From positions 62,001-126,000 of the forward strand of contig JAKFFI010000058.1 of NCBI GenBank assembly GCA_036677085.1: 64,000 bases of DNA. The letters are read 5' to 3'. The notes under the pieces were generated by a model. That model searched no databases, was not told the origin of the DNA, and saw only the letters and a list, made by a program, of their open reading frames with translations. Positions 34,978 to 42,537 of the stretch are shown here, piece after piece. Positions within the stretch are counted from its first letter, which is position 1; the number at the start of each line of letters is the position of its first letter. Both the position numbers and the translations under genes were made by a program. The DNA comes from JAGPUQ01 sp036677085 (lineage in GTDB: Bacteria > Pseudomonadota > Gammaproteobacteria > Pseudomonadales > Porticoccaceae).

Positions 34978-35781
34978 ATGAGCGCTGCCCGGCAATCCTA
35001 CGCAACCCTGACCGTCGAACACCGCGACGGCGTCGACTGGCTGACGCTGAACCGGCCGGCACAGTTCAACGCCCTCAACCGGGCGATGATGGATGAACTG
35101 CTCGATTACTTCGGCGGCCTGTATTTCAACCACGCCGTGCGGGTCGTGGTATTGCGCGGCGCTGGCAAACACTTCTGTGCCGGTCTGGACCTGAACGAAG
35201 CCGGCGACTTCACCACCAGCGTCGCGGCGGGCGCGCGTGGCCAGCGCCGGGTGGCGGAGATCATCCTGCGCATGCGGCGCTGCCCGCAGCCCATCGTCGC
35301 CCTGGTGCAGGGAGCGGCCACTGGCGCCGGTATCGCCTTCACGCTGGCCGCCGACGTGCGCTACGCCGCCGACAATGCGCGCTTCAATGTGGCGATGGCG
35401 AAAATCGGCCTCACCGGCTGCGATGTCGGCATCAGTTATTTCCTGCCCCGCGCGGTGGGCGCCACCAACGCGGCGGAAATGATGATGACCGGCCGCTTCG
35501 TCAACGCCGAGCGCGCGTTGCGGATCGGCCTGGTGTCGGACGTGATGGCGGCGGACGCGCTGGAGAACGCCGGGCGAACACTGGCCGCCGAGATGACGGC
35601 CATGTCGCCGCTGGGTCTGCGCCTGACCAAGGAAGGGCTCAACCTGTCCCAGGATGCCGGCAGCCTGGAGGCCGTGATCGCCCTGGAGGATCGCGGTCAG
35701 GTGATGTGCCTCGGCCCCTTTCTGGAGGAAGGCGCGGCGGCGTTTCTGGAAAAGCGCGCGCCGCGCTACAGCGATGAATGA
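34978..35781 (+). CDS. Enoyl-CoA hydratase/isomerase family protein (crotonase fold)
   Basis: The 267-residue protein has the crotonase landmarks LTLNRPAQFNALNRAMMDEL, the oxyanion-hole segment GAGKHFCAGLDLNE and GAATGAGIAFTLAADVRYA. At the second catalytic region it reads KIGLTGCDVGISYFLPRAVG. The placement of acidic residues there is like hydratase/isomerase proteins of mycobacterial EchA type; the exact reaction (hydratase, isomerase or other) cannot be settled by eye. ATG 34978 follows GAGGAGA. It diverges from lpxR and is followed 44 bases later by mrr. Confidence 0.85.
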   Translation: MSAARQSYATLTVEHRDGVDWLTLNRPAQFNALNRAMMDELLDYFGGLYFNHAVRVVVLRGAGKHFCAGLDLNEAGDFTTSVAAGARGQRRVAEIILRMRRCPQPIVALVQGAATGAGIAFTLAADVRYAADNARFNVAMAKIGLTGCDVGISYFLPRAVGATNAAEMMMTGRFVNAERALRIGLVSDVMAADALENAGRTLAAEMTAMSPLGLRLTKEGLNLSQDAGSLEAVIALEDRGQVMCLGPFLEEGAAAFLEKRAPRYSDE

Positions 35782-35825
35782 CGCTGACCTTTCGCCAATG
35801 TTGGCCAGGGAATTCAGGACACATC

Positions 35826-36740
35826 ATGCCAATTCCAGATTTTCAATCCTTGATGCTGCCCCTTCTTTCGCTGGCGAAGGATGGTGAACCCCGTGCGTTA
35901 CGCGATGCGCGGAAACACCTGGCGTCTGCATTCTCGTTGACGGCGGAAGAAATGGAGGAATTGTTGCCTGGCGGCAGGCAGCGTCGCTTTGACAACCGCG
36001 TGGCTTGGGCCAAGGTCTATTTGGAGCAGGCGGGTTTGCTGCGCTCCCCAAAGCGTGGCCAGCTCCAAATCACCGCAGAAGGGTTGGCGTTTCTAGCAAA
36101 AAATCCGAGCCAGATCACCATAGCGGTTCTGGGGCAGTTCGAGAAATTCAAGGCCTTTCGCGAGTCGTCCAAATCCAGCAAGCGTGAGCAATCCGCTGTT
36201 GTTCCAGCACTGGAGATCGCAGAAACACCCGAAGAACTGCTTGAGCGGTCGTTCCAGAGTATTAACGAAGAACTTGCCGGCTCGCTGTTGGAGCAGGTCA
36301 AGGCGTGCTCACCCGCGTACTTCGAGAGCCTCGTCATTGAGCTCCTGCTCAAAATGGGCTACGGCAGAAACCGGGTGGAAGCGGGGAAAGCGATCGGCAG
36401 ATCTGGTGACGAGGGTATAGACGGGATCATCAGTGAAGACCGCTTGGGATTAGAGGCGATCTACATTCAGGCCAAGCGCTGGGCGGGCACCGTCGGGCGG
36501 CCTGAAATTCAAAAATTCGTCGGTGCTTTGCATGGTAAGCGGGCGCGCAAGGGAGTTTTCATCACCACAGGTACGTTTTCCTCCGAAGCCCGCGATTATG
36601 TATCCCACATTGATCCACGCGTAGTGTTGGTGGATGGCGCGCAGTTGGCTGGCTATATGATGGAGCACAATCTTGGCGTATCGGTCAAAGCGGCCTACGA
36701 GGTCAAGCGGATCGATGCGGATTTTTTCGCTGAAGAATAG
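35826..36740 (+). CDS. mrr: Mrr-type restriction endonuclease
   Basis: Mrr is a type IV-like endonuclease that cuts methylated or foreign DNA. The 304-residue protein has an N-terminal winged-helix domain (about residues 1-95) and a C-terminal Mrr-cat domain with GDEGIDGII (Asp199) and YIQAKRW (Gln215, Lys217), the catalytic PD-(D/E)xK variant. GVFITTGTFSSEARDY and VLVDGAQLAGYMMEHNLGV closely resemble E. coli Mrr. ATG 35826 aligns with that protein; an earlier ATG at 35778 overlaps the hydratase gene. Its codons look less GC-biased than neighbours, suggesting acquisition. No methyltransferase accompanies it. Confidence 0.93.
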   Translation: MPIPDFQSLMLPLLSLAKDGEPRALRDARKHLASAFSLTAEEMEELLPGGRQRRFDNRVAWAKVYLEQAGLLRSPKRGQLQITAEGLAFLAKNPSQITIAVLGQFEKFKAFRESSKSSKREQSAVVPALEIAETPEELLERSFQSINEELAGSLLEQVKACSPAYFESLVIELLLKMGYGRNRVEAGKAIGRSGDEGIDGIISEDRLGLEAIYIQAKRWAGTVGRPEIQKFVGALHGKRARKGVFITTGTFSSEARDYVSHIDPRVVLVDGAQLAGYMMEHNLGVSVKAAYEVKRIDADFFAEE

Positions 36741-36836
36741 GGCGTTGCGAACGATATTTGCCGGTCCAGGGCGGATGTTGGCGCGATGGCTTCTGTTTTA
36801 ATGGCGCACCGCCTGCGCGTTCACGGAAAGTAGGGA

Positions 36837-38165
36837 ATGTCGGCCGATCATCCTCGCAACAGCCAGTTCGCCCTGCTGCGGCAGCGTCGCTTTCTGCCAT
36901 TTTTTCTGACCCAGTTCAGCGGTGCCTGCAACGACAATCTGTTCAAGAACGCGTTCCTGGTGCTGCTGGTGGGCGGCGCTGTCGCCAGCGAGCGGGTGGA
37001 TACGCTGGTCAATCTGGCTGCGGGATTGTTCATCCTGCCGTTCTTTCTGTTTTCGCCGCTCGCCGGCCAGCTCGCCGACAAGTACGACAAGGCGCGGATG
37101 ATCCGCTGGATCAAGCTGGCGGAGATCGCGATCATGGTACTGGCCGCGCTCGCGTTTTGGGTACAGGCGTGGGGGGCGCTGTTGGCGCTGCTGTTCGCCA
37201 TGGGCACGCACTCGGCATTCTTCGGGCCGCTCAAGTACGCGATCATTCCCCAGCAGCTCAAGGCCGAGGAATTGGTGGCGGGCAACGCCCAGGTCGGTAT
37301 GGGCACCTTTGTCGCCATCCTGCTGGGGACCATTGGCGGCACCCTGCTTGCCGGGCGGCCCGACCCCGCGGCGGGCATCGGGGCCGCGATCATACTGGTT
37401 GCGCTGTTGGGCTGGTTCGCCAGTCGCGCGATTCCCGCCGCGCCGGCGGCGGCGCCCGGACTGCATCTGGACTGGAATCCGCTCCGGCAACTGGTGGCGC
37501 TTTATCGGGGGATCGCGCCGCAGCGAACGGTTTTTCTCGCCATCGTCGGTATTTCCTGGTTCTGGGCGCTGGGCGCGAGTTACCTCACCCAGATGCCTCA
37601 TTTCGCGATATCGGTACTCGGCGGCACGCCGCCGGTGATCGCCCTGCTGTTGTCGGCCTTCGCGGTGGGCGTCGCGGCGGGCGCCCTGCTTTGCGCCCGG
37701 CTGAGCGGCCCGCGGATCGAGGTCGGCCTGGTCCCGCTGGGCGCCATCGGCCTGAGTCTCTTTGGTCTGGATCTGTCCCACGCTGCCGCGCTGGTTGCGG
37801 CCGGGCCGCAACACCTGGGCCCGCTGGCGCTGGCGGCGCACCTGCCGATGCTGCGCGTGTTGGCCGATATCCTGTTGCTCGGTTTGTGCGGGGGGCTCTA
37901 CGTCGTGCCGCTCTACGCCTATGTCCAGGCGCACACGGAACCCGACCGCCGCGCCCGGGTGATCGCCTTCAACAACATTCTGAATGCGCTGTTCATGGTC
38001 ATGGCCAGCGGTCTCGGCATCCTGCTATTGGGCATGGCGGACCTGGGTATCCCCCGCTTTTTTCTGGTGTTGGCGCTGCTCAATGCCGGCATGGCGGTGC
38101 TGTTGTTTGCGCGCACGCCGGAGTTTCTACAGGGTCTGGTTGCGCTGATGCCGAGGTGGCGGTAG
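36837..38165 (+). CDS. MFS transporter, LplT-like (lysophospholipid transporter type)
   Basis: The 442-residue protein is a 12-helix major-facilitator transporter. It has the start FLPFFLTQFSGACNDNLFKNAF, loop motif LAGQLADKYDKARMIRWIKL and KYAIIPQQLKAEELVAGNAQ, all typical of the LplT module. In many gammaproteobacteria this module is fused to acyltransferase and acyl-ACP synthetase domains (Aas-type fusions). Here it stands alone and ends after the transporter. The likely role is flipping lysophospholipids across the inner membrane for re-acylation; this is inference from family. Confidence 0.85.
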   Translation: MSADHPRNSQFALLRQRRFLPFFLTQFSGACNDNLFKNAFLVLLVGGAVASERVDTLVNLAAGLFILPFFLFSPLAGQLADKYDKARMIRWIKLAEIAIMVLAALAFWVQAWGALLALLFAMGTHSAFFGPLKYAIIPQQLKAEELVAGNAQVGMGTFVAILLGTIGGTLLAGRPDPAAGIGAAIILVALLGWFASRAIPAAPAAAPGLHLDWNPLRQLVALYRGIAPQRTVFLAIVGISWFWALGASYLTQMPHFAISVLGGTPPVIALLLSAFAVGVAAGALLCARLSGPRIEVGLVPLGAIGLSLFGLDLSHAAALVAAGPQHLGPLALAAHLPMLRVLADILLLGLCGGLYVVPLYAYVQAHTEPDRRARVIAFNNILNALFMVMASGLGILLLGMADLGIPRFFLVLALLNAGMAVLLFARTPEFLQGLVALMPRWR

Positions 38166-38198
38166 CCGGCGTCGCCACGGAATGGACCGCCGGGCGGG

Positions 38199-38603
38199 TT
38201 AGCGCGGCTGTTTCAGCAGATCCCGTATTTCCGTGAGCAGTATTTCCTCGGCGGAGGGCGCGGGCGGAGCGGCAGGGTCGTCGGCTTTCGTGCGTTTGAG
38301 CGAATTGATGCCCTTAACCAGCATAAAAATGGCAAACGCCACGATCACGAAATCCACCAGGGTCTGGATGAATTTGCCGTAGCCGATGACGACCGCCGGG
38401 GCGTCGGCCGTGGCGGGGCTCAGGGTTATGGCCAGGGCGGTAAAGTCGACCCCGCCGAGCAGCATTCCGATGGGCGGCATGACCATGTCGCCCACGACGG
38501 AGGACACGATTTTTCCAAATGCAGCGCCAACGATGATGCCGACGGCCATATCGACGGCATTGCCCTTGACCGCGAATTCCTTGAACTCTTGCAGGATGCT
38601 CAT
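38199..38603 (-). CDS. mscL: Large-conductance mechanosensitive channel MscL
   Basis: MscL opens under membrane tension to release solutes during hypo-osmotic shock. The 134-residue protein has the N-terminal helix FKEFAVKGNAVDMAVGIIVGAAFGKIVSS, the periplasmic loop, TM2 (FIQTLVDFVIVAFAIFMLVKGIN) and a C-terminal charged helix EILLTEIRDLLK. GGGAGAAAAAA precedes the ATG. It converges with the LplT-like gene. Confidence 0.97.
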   Translation of the reverse strand: MSILQEFKEFAVKGNAVDMAVGIIVGAAFGKIVSSVVGDMVMPPIGMLLGGVDFTALAITLSPATADAPAVVIGYGKFIQTLVDFVIVAFAIFMLVKGINSLKRTKADDPAAPPAPSAEEILLTEIRDLLKQPR

Positions 38604-38675
38604 TTTTTTCTCCCTGTGAGACGGAGGGCTGCCGGGGATGCCCAGGCAGTCACTGCAATTGCGGCGCCGGGGCGT

Positions 38676-39089
38676 TCAGCGCTCGATCCGGGGCCGCAAC
38701 GGCTCCATATCGTAACCCGCGCGGCGCGCGGCGGCCAACAACTCGTCAGGCGTTTGTTTGCCCGCCTGCGACAGCACCCAGAGCATGGTGCAACGGGTGC
38801 CGGTACGGCAGTGCGCAAGGATCTTGCCGGGCGTCGCTTCGATCAGGTGGCCAAAAGTGGCGACGTCCGCATCCGTGATGTTGGTGCCGACCACGGGCTG
38901 GTGAATATAGGCGAGTCCGGCGGCTTTGGCGGCGGCCTCGATTTCGGCAGCCGGGGGCTGGCCGGGCTCTTCGCCGTCGGGGCGGTTGTTGATGATCGCG
39001 GCGAAGCCCTCCGCGGCGGCCTGTTTCACGTCGGCGACGGTGATCTGGCTTGCGACATGCAGTCGGGGTGTGAGCTCTTTGCTGATCAC
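38676..39089 (-). CDS. TIGR01244/DUF442 family phosphatase-like protein
   Basis: The 137-residue protein has the tyrosine-phosphatase-type P-loop HCRTGTRC with Cys94 and Arg99, and the opening ELTPRLHVASQITVADVKQAAAEGFAAIINNRPDGE. This family is related to dual-specificity phosphatases and to the N-terminal domain of Blh (beta-lactamase-like hydrolase) proteins linked to sulfide oxidation. No sulfur dioxygenase gene is next to it here. It follows the HexR-like gene on the same strand after about 70 bases. Confidence 0.85.
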   Translation of the reverse strand: MISKELTPRLHVASQITVADVKQAAAEGFAAIINNRPDGEEPGQPPAAEIEAAAKAAGLAYIHQPVVGTNITDADVATFGHLIEATPGKILAHCRTGTRCTMLWVLSQAGKQTPDELLAAARRAGYDMEPLRPRIER

Positions 39090-39158
39090 GGGGTTCTCCT
39101 CGGGTGGCGGTTCGTCCCGAGCCTAAGTCAGGAGCGCCGGACAAAACAAGGGCATCGT

Positions 39159-40007
39159 TCAGCTGGTGCGCAGGCTGCGCAGTCCTTCCTGCAGGCGCAG
39201 CAGGTGATCTTCAAGCTCGGGGCCCTTGCGCTGGGCGACCCCGATCGCCAGCACGTCGATGACCACCAGATGGGCGATCCGGGACGACAGCGGTGTATAG
39301 AGCTGGAAGTCCTCGGTGACGTCGATGGTGATGGGAATGCTGGCCGCCGCGGTCACCGGCGTTTTACTGGGGGCGAGACCGATCACGATGGCGCCGTGTT
39401 TCTTCACCTGTTTGATCGAATCGAGCAGTGCCCGGGTGCGCCCGGACTGGGACAGGGCGACCACCACGTCGCCGGGCTCCAGGGAGGTGGCCGACATGTT
39501 CTGTAGATGGGGATCGGCATAGGCAGCGGTCGCCAGGCGCAGGCGGAAAAATCGGTGCTGGGCGTCGAAGGCCACCGGCGCCGAGGCTCCGAAGCCGTAG
39601 AACTCCACCCGCCGCGCCGCGCACAGCGCGCGGATGGCACGATCCAGCATCTGCGGGTCCAGGCTGTCGCGGACCTTGAGCAGGTTGTCCACCGTGGTGT
39701 CGAACACCTTGTCGGTGTACTCGCGCACCGAGTCGGTGTCGGTGACGGCAATTTGGCCGAAGCCGGGGCTGGCCGCCAGTTGCTGGGCCAGGGCGAGCTT
39801 GAAATCCTGAAAGCCGCCGCAGCCGACGGCGCGGCAAAAGCGCACCACCGTCGGCTCGCTGACCCCGGCGCCACGCGCCAGATCGACGATGCGCATGCGT
39901 ACCACCTGACCCGGATCGCCGAGCACATAGTCCGCGACCTTGCGCTCCGACTTGCGCAGCCTGGGCAGGGCGTCGTTGATGGTGCGGGTCAATTCGGCGG
40001 GCTTCAC
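39159..40007 (-). CDS. MurR/RpiR family transcriptional regulator, HexR-like
   Basis: The 282-residue protein has an N-terminal RpiR helix-turn-helix domain (LRKSERKVADYVL, GVSEPTVVRFCRAVGCGGFQDFK) and a C-terminal SIS sugar-phosphate-binding domain (YGFGASAPVAFDAQHRFFRL, ALSQSGRTRALLDSIKQVKKHGA). Length and sequence are those of HexR, which senses 2-keto-3-deoxy-6-phosphogluconate and controls central carbon genes. GTG 40007 is chosen: ACGGAG is about 7 bases upstream and a promoter lies just before it, whereas the ATG at 40151 lies upstream of that promoter. No glycolytic genes are adjacent. Confidence 0.88.
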   Translation of the reverse strand: MKPAELTRTINDALPRLRKSERKVADYVLGDPGQVVRMRIVDLARGAGVSEPTVVRFCRAVGCGGFQDFKLALAQQLAASPGFGQIAVTDTDSVREYTDKVFDTTVDNLLKVRDSLDPQMLDRAIRALCAARRVEFYGFGASAPVAFDAQHRFFRLRLATAAYADPHLQNMSATSLEPGDVVVALSQSGRTRALLDSIKQVKKHGAIVIGLAPSKTPVTAAASIPITIDVTEDFQLYTPLSSRIAHLVVIDVLAIGVAQRKGPELEDHLLRLQEGLRSLRTS

Positions 40008-40033
40008 CGGCCACTCCGTCGTGGACAGGCGCG

Positions 40034-40061
40034 ATTGTAGTTTATTCCCGGCCGCTGCCAG
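40034..40061 (-). promoter_or_regulatory. Promoter of the hexR-like gene with overlapping HexR-type half-site
   Basis: On the minus strand CTGGCA (40061-40056) and TACAAT (40039-40034) are 16 bases apart, about 30 bases before GTG 40007. On the plus strand TGTAGTTTATT (40036-40046) covers the -10 and resembles the left half of the known gammaproteobacterial HexR palindrome TGTARTWWWAYTACA, suggesting self-repression. Confidence 0.5.
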
Positions 40062-40279
40062 CGCGATCCTGCGGGTGGCCGGAATCCGGGCGCTGCCGGC
40101 CCATCGGACAGCATCGCCATGACGGGCAAAGAAACCGGTATTCAAGCCCATGAATCACCGGACATACGACCGGTTGCGTGCGTAGTCCCCGCTGCGTGCC
40201 GGCGCGGGTCGCCTTGTCCCTTGCGCTTGGGGCGCCGGCAAAACCATCAATCGGGAGTGGCCTTTGTTAGAATCCCACC

Positions 40280-42466
40280 ATGAACCTGTCCCCCATTCTC
40301 GATCCCCTCAACGACGCCCAGCGCGCGGCGGTCGCCCACGACACCGGCCACCTGATCGTGCTGGCCGGTGCCGGCAGCGGCAAGACCCGGGTGCTGGTGC
40401 ACCGCATCGCCTGGCTGGTGCGCGGTGCCGGCGTTGCGCCCCAGGGCATACTGGCCGTCACCTTCACCAACAAGGCGGCGCGGGAGATGCGCGAGCGCCT
40501 GGCCGATCTCCTGGGCATGGCGGCGCAAGGCATGTGGGTCGGCACTTTCCACGGCCTGGCCCATCGCCTGCTGAAAACCCACTGGCGCGACGCCGGGCTC
40601 ACGGAAAATTTCCAGATCCTCGATGCCGACGATCAGTTGCGGCTGATCAAGCGGGTCTACGCCGCGCGCGGGCTGGATCCGGAACGCTGGCCGCCGCGCC
40701 AGGCGCAGTGGTACATCAACGCCCAGAAAGACGAGGGCCTGCGGCCCCAGCACATCCAGGAGACCAGCGATCCTTTCGTCGCGGCCATGCTGGGGGTCTA
40801 CCGCGACTACGAGGCCGCCTGCGCCCGCGGCGGCGTGGTGGACTTCGGCGAGCTCTTGCTGCGCGCCCACGAGCTCTGGCTGCGCCACCCGGAACTGCTC
40901 GCCCATTACCAGCAGCGCTTCGGCCATCTGCTGGTGGACGAATTTCAGGACACCAACGCCATTCAGTACGCCTGGCTGCGCCTGTTGGCGGGGGAATCGG
41001 GCCGGGTGACGGTGGTTGGCGACGACGACCAGTCCATCTACGGCTGGCGCGGCGCACGGATCGAGAACCTCCGCGACTTCAGCCGCCACTTTGCCGGTGC
41101 GAGCACGGTGCGACTGGAGCAGAACTACCGTTCCACCGCCACCATTCTCGATGCCGCCAACGCGGTCATTTCCCATAACGCCGGGCGCATGGGGAAAGAG
41201 CTCTGGACCAGCGGTGAGCGCGGTGAGCCCATTTCCGTCTACGCGGCCTACAACGAACAGGACGAAGCGCGCTTTATCGCCGAACGCATCCAGGCCTGGC
41301 TCGCTGCCGGTGGCAGTTGCGACGAAGTCGCCATGCTCTACCGCTCCAACGCCCAGTCGCGGGTGCTGGAAGAGGCGCTGTTGCGCGCCGCCATTCCCTA
41401 CCGGATTCACGGCGGCCACCGCTTCTACGAGCGGCTGGAGATCCGCAACGCCCTCGCCTACCTGCGCCTGCTGGTCAATCCCGACGACGACGCGGCGGTG
41501 GAGCGGGTGCTCAATACGCCGACCCGCGGCATCGGCGAGCGCACCGTCGCGCAACTGCGCGAGGTCGCCCGCGCGGGCGGCATTTCCCTTTGGCAGGTGC
41601 TGCGCAATGGTGTCGGCGACCTGCCGGCACGCGCCGCCGGCGCGGTGCGCGGTTTCACCGCGCTGATCGAAGAATTGCGCGCCGACGTTGATCGCTTCGA
41701 CTTGGCAGAGCTGGCCGATCGGATGCTGGCGCGCACCGGATTGCTCGAATTCCACCGTCGTGAAACCGGCGAACGCGGTGCCGCCCGTGTCGAAAACCTC
41801 GACGAACTGATCAGTGCCTGCCGCGCCTTTGTGCCGGAAGCGCCGGACCAGCCTCTGCTGCCGCAGTTTCTCGATGCCGCCGCGCTCGATGCGGGCGACG
41901 CCCAGGCCGAGGGCGATACCGCCGCCGTGCAGTTGATGACGCTCCATTCCGCCAAGGGGCTCGAATTTCCGCTGGTGTTCATGGCCGGCGTGGAGGAAAA
42001 CCTGTTTCCCCACAAGATGTCCCTCGACGAACCCGGGCGCCTCGAAGAGGAGCGGCGGCTGTGCTATGTGGGTATCACCCGCGCCATGACCAAGCTGTAT
42101 CTGACCTGGGCCGAGACGCGCAACCTTCACGGACGCGAACAGTTCAACACGCCCTCGCGGTTTCTGCGCGACATTCCGGCGGAGCTGCTCGAAGAAGTGC
42201 GCCTGCGCGCCACCATCACCCGGCCGGTCAGTTTCGCGGCGCGCCCCGTGAGCTATGCCACCCGACCCTCCAGCGGCACCGCGAAGCTCGCCGACAACGG
42301 CACCGGCTTCGTGCTGGGGCAGCGGGTCGCGCACAAAAAATTCGGCGAAGGCGTGGTGCTGGGATTCGAAGGTCTGGGTCCGCAGGCCCGGGTCCAGGTC
42401 AACTTCCGCAGCGGCGGCGCCAAATGGCTGGTCATGCAGTTTGCCGGACTGAGCGCACTTTCGTAG
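40280..42466 (+). CDS. uvrD: DNA helicase II, UvrD/Rep family
   Basis: UvrD is a superfamily 1 3'-5' helicase for nucleotide excision and mismatch repair. The 728-residue protein has motif I LAGAGSGKTR, Ia FTNKAAREMRERL, II VDEFQDTN, III GDDDQSIYGWRGA, IV YRSNAQSRVLEEAL, V MTLHSAKGLEFPLVF and VI RRLCYVGITRAM, plus a C-terminal Tudor-like domain (GQRVAHKKFGEGVVLGFEG). Length fits UvrD better than Rep. No Shine-Dalgarno lies within 12 bases of the ATG, and a TAGAAT ends 6 bases before it. I see no SOS-type CTG-N10-CAG operator upstream. Confidence 0.95.
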   Translation: MNLSPILDPLNDAQRAAVAHDTGHLIVLAGAGSGKTRVLVHRIAWLVRGAGVAPQGILAVTFTNKAAREMRERLADLLGMAAQGMWVGTFHGLAHRLLKTHWRDAGLTENFQILDADDQLRLIKRVYAARGLDPERWPPRQAQWYINAQKDEGLRPQHIQETSDPFVAAMLGVYRDYEAACARGGVVDFGELLLRAHELWLRHPELLAHYQQRFGHLLVDEFQDTNAIQYAWLRLLAGESGRVTVVGDDDQSIYGWRGARIENLRDFSRHFAGASTVRLEQNYRSTATILDAANAVISHNAGRMGKELWTSGERGEPISVYAAYNEQDEARFIAERIQAWLAAGGSCDEVAMLYRSNAQSRVLEEALLRAAIPYRIHGGHRFYERLEIRNALAYLRLLVNPDDDAAVERVLNTPTRGIGERTVAQLREVARAGGISLWQVLRNGVGDLPARAAGAVRGFTALIEELRADVDRFDLAELADRMLARTGLLEFHRRETGERGAARVENLDELISACRAFVPEAPDQPLLPQFLDAAALDAGDAQAEGDTAAVQLMTLHSAKGLEFPLVFMAGVEENLFPHKMSLDEPGRLEEERRLCYVGITRAMTKLYLTWAETRNLHGREQFNTPSRFLRDIPAELLEEVRLRATITRPVSFAARPVSYATRPSSGTAKLADNGTGFVLGQRVAHKKFGEGVVLGFEGLGPQARVQVNFRSGGAKWLVMQFAGLSALS

Positions 42467-42537
42467 CCGTCATCGTTACCGCCGCCCAGGCGGTCGCGCG
42501 GTTGAGCGCATCGCGCCACGAGGTTTTCAACAAGCGG

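Noticed and set aside
36758..38236. 492-codon open frame on the plus strand
   Set aside because: It is an alternate frame of the LplT-like transporter, rich in arginine and glycine without membrane segments.
40008..40279. SOS (LexA) operator upstream of uvrD
   Set aside because: I found no CTG-N10-CAG type palindrome in the intergenic region.
40247..42334. 695-codon open frame on the minus strand
   Set aside because: It is antisense to uvrD, whose seven helicase motifs are intact.
42478..42494. Hairpin ACCGCC/GGCGGT between uvrD and the hybrid kinase gene as a terminator
   Set aside because: The stem is only six pairs and no T-run follows on either strand.
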